Assembly (NCBI GenBank): GCA_024278345.1
Contig: JAJRTK010000144.1
Span: forward strand, 1-7,582
Origin: a bacterium
Lineage (GTDB): Bacteria; CSSED10-310; JAJRTK01
Reading direction: 5' to 3'
DNA length: 7,582 nucleotides
Position numbers and translations under genes: made by a program. The notes beneath the pieces are model-generated. The model did not search any database. It had not been told where the DNA came from and was given only the letters and a program-made list of their open reading frames with translations. This document shows, piece after piece, positions 1-6,675 of the stretch (the first letter of the stretch is position 1; each line of letters opens with the position of its first letter).

Positions 1-1
1 C

Positions 2-259
2 GCTTGTATCGCCGCCTGCCCCAATGCCTCTGCTTCCCTTTTCACCGCCGCGAAGATCGGGCACTTGGGCACTCTGCCCCAAGGCCAGCCCGGGCGCGTT
101 GCCAGAGCCCTGAATATGGTCTCCACGATGGATCGCGAGGGTTTTGGAAGTTGCACCAACATCGGGGAATGTTCCGCCGTTTGCCCCAAGGAGATCAGCA
201 TCGACTGGATCGCCAGGATGAACCGCGACTTCCTCAAGGCCAGCCTGGTCCACAGGTAG
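2..259 (+). CDS. sdhB: Succinate dehydrogenase/fumarate reductase iron-sulfur subunit, C-terminal part
   Basis: Only the last 85 codons are in the window; the gene begins upstream. SdhB/FrdB passes electrons from the flavoprotein subunit to the quinone site through three Fe-S clusters, on the membrane side of complex II. Visible are CIAACP at the left edge and [14 protein letters not shown] near residues 56-69 of the fragment. By comparison with characterised SdhB, the Cys residues of the first motif would be the last of the CxxCxxC group of the [4Fe-4S] cluster and the first ligand of [3Fe-4S]. The three Cys of the second motif would complete [3Fe-4S] and [4Fe-4S]. The segment [17 protein letters not shown] followed by LPQGQP is characteristic of the Bacteroidota/Acidobacteriota-type enzyme rather than the E. 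coli type. The N-terminal plant-type ferredoxin domain is outside the window. No further sdh gene follows, so this is likely the last gene of its operon. Confidence 0.93.
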   Translation, partial: ACIAACPNASASLFTAAKIGHLGTLPQGQPGRVARALNMVSTMDREGFGSCTNIGECSAVCPKEISIDWIARMNRDFLKASLVHR

Positions 260-310
260 GAGCGGCAGCCAGCGTGCGGGGTTCCGGTTTTTGGTGGCGG
301 TGCGCTCACA

Positions 311-353
311 GGGCACAATCCTAAGAAAACACTTTTTTCTTTGGGTTGTGTCC
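311..353 (+). terminator. Long imperfect hairpin after sdhB, candidate transcription terminator
   Basis: Bases 311-321 (GGGCACAATCC) pair with 343-353 (GGGTTGTGTCC) through 11 pairs, two of them G-T. After one T/T mismatch, 323-329 (AAGAAAA) pair with 335-341 (TTTTCTT), leaving the loop CACTT. This makes 18 pairs in 43 bases, starting 52 bases after the sdhB stop. A run of T lies inside the stem rather than after it, so it is not a textbook intrinsic terminator. It may instead protect or process the 3' end of the sdh transcript. The structure is seen directly; the terminator role is inferred from position. Confidence 0.45.
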
Positions 354-549
354 GCTCCCGTCGGCGGCAGTCCGTCCGCCGCCACTCGCCCTTCATCGCC
401 CCGGACAGGGTCTGCTGCCCTGAAGCGGAGGCCCTGGCGCTGTGCCTGGAATTCACTGGTTGCCCGTCGCCCAGTCCGGCGAGAGCCGCCGAAGCGGCCA
501 CCGATGTCGGGTAGATGATGCGCCGGTGCGGCATCGTGGTGAGATATCC

Positions 550-558
550 GGGGGGGGG
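550..558 (+). repeat. Homopolymer run of nine G
   Basis: Nine consecutive G occur 58 bases before the start of the YbjN-like gene and just upstream of the weak promoter-like pair at 563-590. Tracts of this length are prone to slipped-strand length change. In this position a change would alter promoter spacing or leader length rather than a reading frame. The tract is seen directly; any regulatory consequence is inference. Confidence 0.6.
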
Positions 559-600
559 ACCGTTGGAACAGGTCAGGAAGAGTGGATACCTGGAAAAACA

Positions 601-608
601 AGGAAGGA
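601..608 (+). promoter_or_regulatory. Ribosome binding site AGGAAGGA
   Basis: A strong purine-rich Shine-Dalgarno-like sequence ends 8 bases before the ATG at 617. It decides the start of the YbjN-like gene at 617 instead of the in-frame ATG at 515, which has no such site and would put extra sequence before the signal peptide. Confidence 0.7.
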
Positions 609-616
609 TCGCGGGA

Positions 617-1120
617 ATGACCAACAAGGTTTTTGATTCATTGCTAGTCATCGTCTACTTGGTGATGATGTCTTTGACAGCGACAGCCGCCTATGCGGAG
701 GATGTTATTACCGCGAAAAACCCAGAGACTGTCCTAAATATAGTCTAGGGGTTTGGTAGCGGAGACTTGGAGAAAGATGGGCAAGGCGATCCAATGATCG
801 TGGGAAGGATTGATGGGACGAAATATGTCGTTTTCTTTTATGGATGCGATGACAAGGGCGCTAATTGTAACAACATACAATTCCTTGCGTCATGGGGTGG
901 GTACAAAGTTTCGACCGATGTTATCAATAAATGGAATAGCTCAAAAAGATTTGGGACAGCATACTTAGACAAAGATGGAGATCCCGCCTTGTCAATGTCC
1001 GTCAATCTCAGTTTTGGCGTGAATAAAAAGAACTTCGAGGACACCTTCGAGTGGTGGGTTACCGCACTCAAAGGCTACAAAGAAACCGTGTTGAAGGCAG
1101 ATGCAGAAAAGTCTCCGTGA
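617..1120 (+). pseudogene. YbjN-domain secreted protein interrupted by an in-frame TAG at codon 44
   Basis: Reading from ATG 617 gives a signal peptide (hydrophobic core about residues 9-24, cleavage likely after AYA at 25-27). A mature protein follows that resembles YbjN-domain proteins (putative sensory/regulatory family of unknown mechanism). Family-like segments are NPETVLNIV, then GFGSGDLE, GDPMIVGRIDG, VVFFYGC, NNIQFLASW, INKWNSSKRFG, YLDKDGDPALSMSVNL and NFEDTFEWW. At 746-748 the frame has TAG, exactly between NIV and GFG, where relatives commonly have Gln; a single C-to-T change from CAG would produce it. Everything after it stays in frame for 123 codons with no other lesion. The product is therefore either recently inactivated, made by amber readthrough, or affected by a base-calling error. 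Read through, it would be 167 residues. It is noticeably more AT-rich than both neighbours (about 43-48% GC in sampled blocks), hinting at acquisition. The true state of the gene is unresolved. Confidence 0.82.
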
Positions 1121-1182
1121 TCGGGCAAACCCTCCTGAAACCGCCTGAAGCGCCCCAAACCCGATGGCCGAAGCGCCCGCTG

Positions 1183-4100
1183 TCAATCCTGGAATCTCCA
1201 GGGGCGCCGCCAGGCTGCGGCCAGCAAGGCCAACACGGGGAGCCAGGATGATCCTATGGGGACCTTGGGCGGAGGGGCTCCCCCGGAACCTGGGTCGGCG
1301 TCGGTCGAAGTTTCGTAGGCACCGCGATCGCAGTAGCTCGCGGGTCGAGTTGAGCCACGTTGATCCATACCTCCCACACCTGCCCCGGAACAGACCGCGG
1401 CATCTCCGGAGGCGATGGCCGCCGAGGGTTCCTGTAACCCCATAGTCCGCGTAGACCCGCCCTGGTTCTTTAAAGGTCCCAGGTTCGGGTCTCCCGACAT
1501 GAATCCCCTCAGCTTGGTCCCCGTGTTGCAGCTTCCGTCTTCCACAAGTGTGCCGACATTCTCAAGAAGAAGCCCGGGATTTCCGGAATCTTGGCTATTG
1601 AAGCACTCCTGCCCGTCACCGTTGGCCATGACCACGTTCCGCAACCAGAGTTTTCCGCCGCCGGAATTGTAGAGGCTTGCGCCAAGGTCCCTGTTCGACT
1701 GCTCTGGAGTGAGGCGATTCCCAGAGAAAGTCGAGTTGTTGATCTCCAGATTTCCGCCGTTCCGTATCGCCCCTCCAAGCTGGGCGCTGTTTCCGGCGAA
1801 CGTCGTGTTGGAGAGCGTTGCCTTTCCGCCCTGGATGCGGATGGCGCCTCCGCAGACCGCACGATTCCCCACGAACGTCGAGCGGCTGATGAAGGCTTCT
1901 CCCGTCGCCTGGTAGTAGGCGGCTCCACAGCCGGTGGCCTGGTTGGAATCGAATTCGGAGTCTTCCACGATGACGCTGCCGCCGCAGCTCTGGGCCAAGG
2001 CAGCTCCCCAGGCCGTGCCACTGTTTTCCGCAAAGATCATCCGCTCCAGCGTGAGGAGCTCACCGCAATTGAAGATGGCGCCGCCCATTCCGGCCCAGTG
2101 AGCCAGGTCATCGGCGGCGCCGTGCCGGATTTCCAGGCCTCGCAGGGTCGCGAGAAGAGTCCCGGCTCCCTGGATATGGAAGGCGCGCTTGCTGCCCGCG
2201 TCGATGGAAATCGCCAGCTTCTGCCCATCAATGATCAAGCTCTTGTCGATATCGATTTCGCCGTTCAGCTTGAGTATTCCGCCGGCTAGGCTAGGTTGAA
2301 AGGTGATAACCTCACCGGGGGCAGCGGTTGCCACGCGCTCCCGGAGGGAACAGGGTACCAAGCTTGACGGACCGGCGGGAACCGCTGAGTCCAGGAGGTT
2401 GGTCACCAGTCCTGGCGCACATTCCACGGCGTCGATCTCCACGGTGGCCATGTCGCTCAGCATTCCCGCCCCATCGTCGGTGACCGTGACGTTCAGGGTA
2501 TAGCTCGTCGGGAAGACTGCCTTTTCCGTGACGCGAATTTCCCCAAGCTGGCGATCGATAGCGAAGGCACCCCGGTCGTTGCCGCCGGTGATGGCAAAAC
2601 TCAAAGCGTCGCCCGGATCGGAATCGACTGCCTCCACACGCCCCACCAAGGTTCCGGCGGGATCGGTTCCGAAGATGGTCAAGGCGGCATCCTTGGCTTC
2701 CGGCGCAAGGTTGACGTCCCGAAGTTCAACGGTGATGAGCTCCCGGTCGGCAAGCGGCGGCGAGCTCGAGTCGATCACAGCGACAGCCAAGATGATGTGC
2801 GGCATTTGTGATACGTACAGATACCGGTTCCGTGCTACTCGGATTTCCCCGGACGCGGAATCGATGCTGAACGTGCCGTGGACGTTGCCATCGGTGATAG
2901 CGTAGGCAAGAGGAGGCGTGCCGCCAACAGTCAGCGGGCTCCCCACCAAGGTTCCAAGGGCGGCGCCCTCATCGACGGAGAAAATTGCCGCTTCCATATG
3001 GGGAGCCCCAGGCGGCAAAATTCCCCGGAACTCGTAAGCTCCGATGTCGCATGTTGTGGCTGGTCGGCCATAGCCTCGCTGGTCCAGTCCCCCCACTGTC
3101 GGGCTTCCGCAGATCTCCGGGGCCCCGGCGTCAATGGCGGGAGAACTTTCCAAAAGCTCCATCGTCTTAGTGATGCCACCGTTATTTCGCAGCCCACCCA
3201 ACTTCGGCTCGCCGGTCATCAATTCCACGGTCACCGCGGAAGCCGCGCAGTCCGCGCCGCCATCACCGATGAGGTTGTTTCTGCTTTCCAGGAGATCGCC
3301 TCCGTCAGCTCCGTCATTCCAGCGATCCCTCCAGCAGTCGCTGGCATCGTTTGGGGTTCCGCCGGCCACGATGCTGTTTCTCAAGATGAGAGCTCCCTGG
3401 AACTCGATGTTTCTTCCGTTTTGTGTCGAGCCAACGTCCGAAATTTCGTTTTCCACCAGAGTGCTGTTTGTAATCGTCAGAGGTGAACTCCAAGTGGAGT
3501 CGCTGAACCACCCGCCTATGGCGCCTCCCGATCCAGCCGAAAAATTTCCCGTCAGTGTCGAGTTTTCGATCTCCACCGTCGCCCGCTCAAGAGCAACAGC
3601 GCCGCCCGCGGCGTTGGAATAGGTGGAGACGCGGTTTTTCTCGAAAAGACTGCGAGCCACCCGGAGCCCGCCTCCGCCAGCGAAAAGAGCGCCACCGCCA
3701 AAATCTGCCTCGTTGCCCCGAAACAGACTCTCCATGACCAGACCATCACCGCACAGAAAATAGACGGCCCCGCCGCGATCCGCGCCTCGCCCATCTGCGA
3801 TGGAGTTTTCCAGGAAGGCCATCTTATCCAGTGTCACCAGGCCGTCCCGGCAATCCATGGAGACCGCTCCCCCCTGGCCACTATTGACACCCGATTCCGA
3901 AAAACCATTTCCCTCCACCAGGGTCAGACTCCGCAGCGTGACAGGCCGCGCAACGACGGTGAACTGGCGCGTTACGCCAGCGCCGCTGATCGTGATCCCC
4001 AGATCCTCACCGTCGATCACGATGGGTTTCGGGAGCACGATTTCGGTCTTCAAGGTCAGGCGTCCACCGGCCAAAGAAGGATCGAACGTGATCACCGGGT

Positions 4101-6345
4101 TCGCCTCCTGGCCGTAGTCGTGATGGAGCAAAAGGCTCCTTACCGTCGCCCTGAGTGTGCAGGGGATCCTAGCCTCGAAGGAGTCATCGGGATTATTGGG
4201 ATCGTTGGGGTCGTAGTCCGACAGGCTCTTCACGACGTAGGGCGCCGCCGTTGATGTCTGACAACCAGAATTGTCGGGCTCAATGGGAAAATCGCTGTCA
4301 GAGACATCGAAAAAGAAGTGGTTCGAGGTGCTGGCGCAGGAGACCCGCACCCTAGCCCGATCCGTTGCCACGGACGGAACCTCTACCTCTTGGGAACCGT
4401 CGTTGGGAACAGAGGCCGCCAGGGAATAGAGATAGCTCCAACCTCCGTCTACTGACAGGTCGATATCGACGCTCACGCAGCCCACGGGGGGCTCATCGGT
4501 TCCGGCCACATCCCAGGCGACACTGGTCGTGCTTCCCGGTCTCCACGAAAGAGCGGGCTCCGAGGAGCTGGGTGCAACGACCCTGAAGGGACCGGAGTCG
4601 CCGTCGAAGGTCAAATCCATTAAGTCGTAAGCTAGACCGCCACCCTCCGGGAAACTGTCGCGGGCAACCAGCCGCATTTGAACTGTGCGGGTCGTCCCGG
4701 GTGAGGGCACGGGAACGAACTCTCCAAGGCTCCGATCTGGATCGCCGGAAAGGATCTCCTCTAGTTTGGGAAAAGTCCGCTCCGGGCTCGATGATGCCTG
4801 AAACACAGAGAAATATGGTGGTTCGTTGTCATTGGGGGCCGATCCCTGCTCCGGATTCGAAACCGTCCTGCCCGGGTCATTCGGATCCAAAACCGTTGGC
4901 GTGTCCGGAGCGTCTGGCAGGTCGATTTCTTCCCAACTGAATCTTACGGAGTCCCCATCCTGATCACTGCCTGTTCCCCGCAATAGAAACGGTGTCCCCT
5001 TCGGGAATACCAGGCCACTCGTTCCAGCACTCACCGCCGGCGGATGGTTCAAAGAGCTCATATCGACCACTGTGCCGCAGAGCCCGCTCTCCCCATTGTC
5101 CAGCTGCTCGTAAACTCTGTCGATTCCCTTGGAGTGAAACTGGAAAAGCCGGCTCGCTGCCACGTTGTCCGGGCCGCAAAGTCCAGCGTAGGACATCAGC
5201 GTGCTTCCAGAGCCGGGCTCGAAAGCGAATTCCGGCGAATACTGGCTACCGGTTTCCCCATTACACCGGCTCCAAACGTGGGGCATCCCGAGCTGGTGTC
5301 CCAGCTCATGCACTAAGATCTCCACCGGAATAGCGCTTCCCGTCAACGCTTTGGCCTTCCCCGCCGAGCAACTGAGCCCGCCAGTGACGCCGCCGCACGT
5401 GCTCCAGACGAACAGATGCCCCACGTCATAATTTTCCGGACCAACGATTCCATCGACGGTCTCCTGGTTCAACTCGAAGTTTTCCGCCGCTGCCCGACCC
5501 AGCTCACACGGCTCCGTAAATCCCGGATCCGTCGCGTCGGTGAAAATCAATTCGCTGTTTTTCTCAACCAGTATGAAACGAAGCGACAGCTCGGGCAAGG
5601 TAATCGCATGGATTTCATTGATTTTCGAGACAATCGCCGCCAGAGTGTCGGCCTTTCTGACCAACAGAGGATCGCCAGAATAGCTCACCTGGTTCGTATA
5701 GTGGCGGCTGGCCGTCACCGCGAGGCGGAGCACCCGAACCTCGCTTCCAGTCCGTTCCACTCCCCGCGTTGCCTCTCCTCGGCTTCTCAAAGCCTGTTCC
5801 AGGAAATCTCCCAACAGATCGCCTCCTGTCCATCGAGGCTGCTGAAGGCGATCCCGGGCAAAGACGGCGTAATACCGCTGCTCACCAGGACTCATCGGCT
5901 GTATGGAGACGACATGATGTTCGTTCATCACCAGCGCGTTCAAACCTCGCCCGGACCAGGCAAGATGAACTCGGATCGACGGATCGTCCTCGCGAACACC
6001 CAAATAAGTCCTGACGCTGGGAAATTGGGCCGCCAGCCCCGGTTCCATGACGGCGTAGCGCCGAATCCGATAGCGCTCCACCGAGCCATCCAACCCGGGA
6101 AGCTCCACCACAGCTTCCCCTTTGCCTACTTCCAAGCCCTCCAATGCCGCTCCAAATGCGATGGAGTCCAGCACCGCGGCCTGATAAGATCGAGGAACGA
6201 GGGCAAGCCGCGGAGCCCGCCCTTGCAGCTCCCTCTTCGCCACCCGGCGCCAAAGACCGCCAGCCTGAACCGGGCGACCTCCAAGAAGAAGCCCTAGTAC
6301 TCCAACAAGCACCAGTCCCCGCTGTCCCATTCTAAGCAGGTCCAT
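1183..6345 (-). CDS. Secreted reprolysin-like zinc metalloprotease with two CSLREA-like/beta-helix/choice-of-anchor Q modules and cadherin repeats
   Basis: About 1720 residues; start ATG 6345, chosen for GTGAGG six bases upstream and a signal peptide directly after it (residues 1-28, ending VQA). An alternative start is ATG 6330. Residues 60-165 resemble the propeptide of bacterial reprolysin-like proteases (FPSVRTYLGV, then DDP, then YYAVFARD). The catalytic domain is about 203-413, with HELGHQLGMPH at 346-356 (zinc His346, His350, His356; Glu347 general base) and Met-turn LMSYAG around Met384. Residues 434-690 are the Ig/PKD-like region usual after such domains (SDQDGDSVRFSWE, SSPERTFP, VAWDVAGTDEPPVGC, DIDLSVDGGWSY, NHFFFDVS). 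Next come a CSLREA-like segment (PCTLRA, 728), Pmp-type GGA[IV]/FxxN beta-helix repeats (823-970) and an anchor-Q-like end (DQRGYGRP, CDIGAYE). Two cadherin-like repeats (1120-1306) follow. A second module has PCSLRE (1331), GGAI/FxxN repeats and CDRGAYE (1672-1678). The tail is Gly/Pro-rich, then SSWLPVLALLAAAW and RRPWR, like a tripartite sorting signal. Substrate unknown; probably acts outside the cell or on its surface. Confidence 0.9.
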   Translation of the reverse strand: MDLLRMGQRGLVLVGVLGLLLGGRPVQAGGLWRRVAKRELQGRAPRLALVPRSYQAAVLDSIAFGAALEGLEVGKGEAVVELPGLDGSVERYRIRRYAVMEPGLAAQFPSVRTYLGVREDDPSIRVHLAWSGRGLNALVMNEHHVVSIQPMSPGEQRYYAVFARDRLQQPRWTGGDLLGDFLEQALRSRGEATRGVERTGSEVRVLRLAVTASRHYTNQVSYSGDPLLVRKADTLAAIVSKINEIHAITLPELSLRFILVEKNSELIFTDATDPGFTEPCELGRAAAENFELNQETVDGIVGPENYDVGHLFVWSTCGGVTGGLSCSAGKAKALTGSAIPVEILVHELGHQLGMPHVWSRCNGETGSQYSPEFAFEPGSGSTLMSYAGLCGPDNVAASRLFQFHSKGIDRVYEQLDNGESGLCGTVVDMSSLNHPPAVSAGTSGLVFPKGTPFLLRGTGSDQDGDSVRFSWEEIDLPDAPDTPTVLDPNDPGRTVSNPEQGSAPNDNEPPYFSVFQASSSPERTFPKLEEILSGDPDRSLGEFVPVPSPGTTRTVQMRLVARDSFPEGGGLAYDLMDLTFDGDSGPFRVVAPSSSEPALSWRPGSTTSVAWDVAGTDEPPVGCVSVDIDLSVDGGWSYLYSLAASVPNDGSQEVEVPSVATDRARVRVSCASTSNHFFFDVSDSDFPIEPDNSGCQTSTAAPYVVKSLSDYDPNDPNNPDDSFEARIPCTLRATVRSLLLHHDYGQEANPVITFDPSLAGGRLTLKTEIVLPKPIVIDGEDLGITISGAGVTRQFTVVARPVTLRSLTLVEGNGFSESGVNSGQGGAVSMDCRDGLVTLDKMAFLENSIADGRGADRGGAVYFLCGDGLVMESLFRGNEADFGGGALFAGGGGLRVARSLFEKNRVSTYSNAAGGAVALERATVEIENSTLTGNFSAGSGGAIGGWFSDSTWSSPLTITNSTLVENEISDVGSTQNGRNIEFQGALILRNSIVAGGTPNDASDCWRDRWNDGADGGDLLESRNNLIGDGGADCAASAVTVELMTGEPKLGGLRNNGGITKTMELLESSPAIDAGAPEICGSPTVGGLDQRGYGRPATTCDIGAYEFRGILPPGAPHMEAAIFSVDEGAALGTLVGSPLTVGGTPPLAYAITDGNVHGTFSIDSASGEIRVARNRYLYVSQMPHIILAVAVIDSSSPPLADRELITVELRDVNLAPEAKDAALTIFGTDPAGTLVGRVEAVDSDPGDALSFAITGGNDRGAFAIDRQLGEIRVTEKAVFPTSYTLNVTVTDDGAGMLSDMATVEIDAVECAPGLVTNLLDSAVPAGPSSLVPCSLRERVATAAPGEVITFQPSLAGGILKLNGEIDIDKSLIIDGQKLAISIDAGSKRAFHIQGAGTLLATLRGLEIRHGAADDLAHWAGMGGAIFNCGELLTLERMIFAENSGTAWGAALAQSCGGSVIVEDSEFDSNQATGCGAAYYQATGEAFISRSTFVGNRAVCGGAIRIQGGKATLSNTTFAGNSAQLGGAIRNGGNLEINNSTFSGNRLTPEQSNRDLGASLYNSGGGKLWLRNVVMANGDGQECFNSQDSGNPGLLLENVGTLVEDGSCNTGTKLRGFMSGDPNLGPLKNQGGSTRTMGLQEPSAAIASGDAAVCSGAGVGGMDQRGSTRPASYCDRGAYETSTDADPGSGGAPPPKVPIGSSWLPVLALLAAAWRRPWRFQD
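1186..1290 (-). other. C-terminal sorting-signal-like tail of the protease (GlyGly-CTERM-like)
   Basis: The last 35 residues of the large protein run from a Gly/Pro-rich linker (GSGGAPPP) through a short hydrophobic stretch (WLPVLALLAAAW) to a basic end (RRPWR). This order is that of bacterial C-terminal surface-sorting signals such as GlyGly-CTERM, which is cut by rhombosortase. Choice-of-anchor domains are named for preceding such variable tails. The Gly motif is spaced further from the hydrophobic part than usual, so the exact class is uncertain. Confidence 0.45.
1312..2424 (-). repeat. Second CSLREA-like/beta-helix/anchor-Q module of the protease gene
   Basis: This coding stretch repeats, with divergence, the plan of 3031-4239: a PC[ST]LR segment followed by VITF and PSLAGG, a beta-helix of GGAI and FxxN repeats (FAEN, FDSN, FVGN, FAGN, FSGN), then DP-LGPL-N-GG, DQRG-RP and CD-GAYE. 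The two copies match in motif order but not in detailed sequence, so the duplication is old or the modules were recruited separately. Confidence 0.7.
2428..2988 (-). repeat. Two tandem cadherin-like repeats within the protease gene
   Basis: Residues 1120-1306 contain two cadherin-like units. The first has FSVDEGAALGTLVG, then YAITDGN, GTFSIDS, SGEIRV and VTVELRDVN-type spacing. The second has AGTLVGRVEAVDSD, FAITGGN, GAFAID and LGEIRV. The copies share an identical 15-base stretch (CCCCACCAAGGTTCC on the plus strand) at 2641-2655 and 2941-2955, exactly 300 bases or 100 codons apart, marking the repeat period. Such domains usually bind calcium and act as spacers or adhesive units. Confidence 0.7.
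3031..4239 (-). repeat. First CSLREA-like/beta-helix/anchor-Q module of the protease gene
   Basis: This encodes PCTLRATV, VITFDPSLAGG, IVIDGE and then Pmp-like repeats with GGAV, FLEN, GGAVYF, FRGN, GGALF, FEKN, GGAVAL, LTGN, GGAI and LVEN. It ends in NNLIGDGG, LGGLRNNGG, DQRGYGRP and CDIGAYE, the pattern of a choice-of-anchor Q domain. A short Asp/Asn/Pro run (DPNDPNNPDD) precedes it and could be a calcium-binding or flexible linker. Confidence 0.7.
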
Positions 6346-6493
6346 GGAAAGCCTCACCCAGACGGCGCAACAGGCGAAAAAGCCGGTCATCTTTCGGGTT
6401 GGAGCCCGCTTGTATCGCCCGCGGTCTTTCAGACTCACAGCTCGCGGTTTTGGTTGTTCCGTCCAGCAATTCATGGGTCGCTTCTCCAGGCAT
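6332..6493 (-). CDS. Possible 53-residue small protein overlapping the protease start
   Basis: ATG 6493 shares its A with the TGA of the ORF upstream (TGATG), and GAGAAGG lies about four bases before it. Its TAG stop lies 14 bases inside the protease gene and one base before the alternative protease ATG at 6330. Such overlaps often mean translational coupling. The product (start MPGEATHELLDG, end DDRLFRLLRRLGEAFHGPA) is hydrophilic with a likely amphipathic helix at its end and no signal peptide. I recognise no family. ORFs of this size arise by chance in GC-rich DNA, so this rests mainly on the start/stop geometry. Confidence 0.3.
   Translation of the reverse strand: MPGEATHELLDGTTKTASCESERPRAIQAGSNPKDDRLFRLLRRLGEAFHGPA
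6352..6357 (-). promoter_or_regulatory. Ribosome binding site GTGAGG for the protease gene
   Basis: Read on the minus strand, GTGAGG ends six bases before the ATG at 6345. The reading frame stays open up to ATG 6474, but that longer start would place about 43 non-signal residues before the signal peptide and has no clear ribosome binding site. Confidence 0.55.
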
Positions 6494-6675
6494 CACGCCT
6501 TCTCTTTGGAGATCCGGATCCGTTCATCGATGCGGCAGCCCAAGATATGGACCACACTCTCAAGAGTCATCTGGAACCCTGTTTCCAAATGAAGAGCAGC
6601 CTTTCTAGCCCTGGCTCTCAAGCCGTCTCGCACCTTGGTTTTGAGCGGCAGGCCCTGGCCGGTATGCTCGAGCAC
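6493..6675 (-). CDS. Possible 60-residue hypothetical protein upstream of the small ORF
   Basis: The frame is open back to about 6732. The only usual upstream start is GTG 6675, with no convincing ribosome binding site; ATG 6570 would give a 25-residue product. The segment GLPLKTKVRDGLRARARKAA vaguely recalls the end of ECF sigma factor region 4 (G-P-TVK-RVR-GL-RLR), but with missing residues, so a decayed remnant is possible. The rest (LHLETGFQ, then ESVVHILGCRIDERIRIS) is not recognised. The stop overlaps the next ORF by one base. Confidence 0.25.
   Translation of the reverse strand: MLEHTGQGLPLKTKVRDGLRARARKAALHLETGFQMTLESVVHILGCRIDERIRISKEKA

Larger units (their letters stand above)
354..616. 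other. Intergenic region between sdhB hairpin and YbjN-like gene
   Basis: I see no protein gene here: the readable frames give low-complexity Arg/Pro-rich translations with no family resemblance. It contains small GC hairpins (GGCGGC at about 364-369 with GCCGCC at about 379-384, and CAGGG...CCCTG at 406-422), the G9 tract at 550-558 and the ribosome binding site at 601-608. A weak sigma70-like pair, TTGGAA at 563-568 and GATACC at 585-590 with 16 bases between, could serve the downstream gene but matches consensus poorly. Confidence 0.5.

Noticed and set aside
1-13. 13-base match to 6407-6419 (CGCTTGTATCGCC)
   Set aside because: A match this short is expected by chance in a window of this size; one copy is inside sdhB, the other upstream of the protease, with no shared flanks.
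1147-1178. Direct repeat GAAGCGCCC at 1147-1155 and 1170-1178 in the convergent gene gap
   Set aside because: Only nine bases, no hairpin and no T run; no terminator could be supported between the two convergent genes.
1591-2289. 232-codon open frame on the plus strand
   Set aside because: Antisense to the second beta-helix module; its long openness follows from the Gly/Ala/Ser-rich codons of the real gene.
2878-3486. 202-codon open frame on the plus strand
   Set aside because: Antisense to the first module and a cadherin-like repeat; no recognisable motifs.
5416-6297. 293-codon open frame on the plus strand
   Set aside because: It lies fully antisense to the protease propeptide and catalytic region, in codon register with it, has no ribosome binding site and shows no domain. 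The minus-strand gene explains the sequence.
6346-6474. Longer protease start at ATG 6474
   Set aside because: It would add 43 residues before a clear signal peptide and lacks a ribosome binding site; ATG 6345 has GTGAGG at good spacing.
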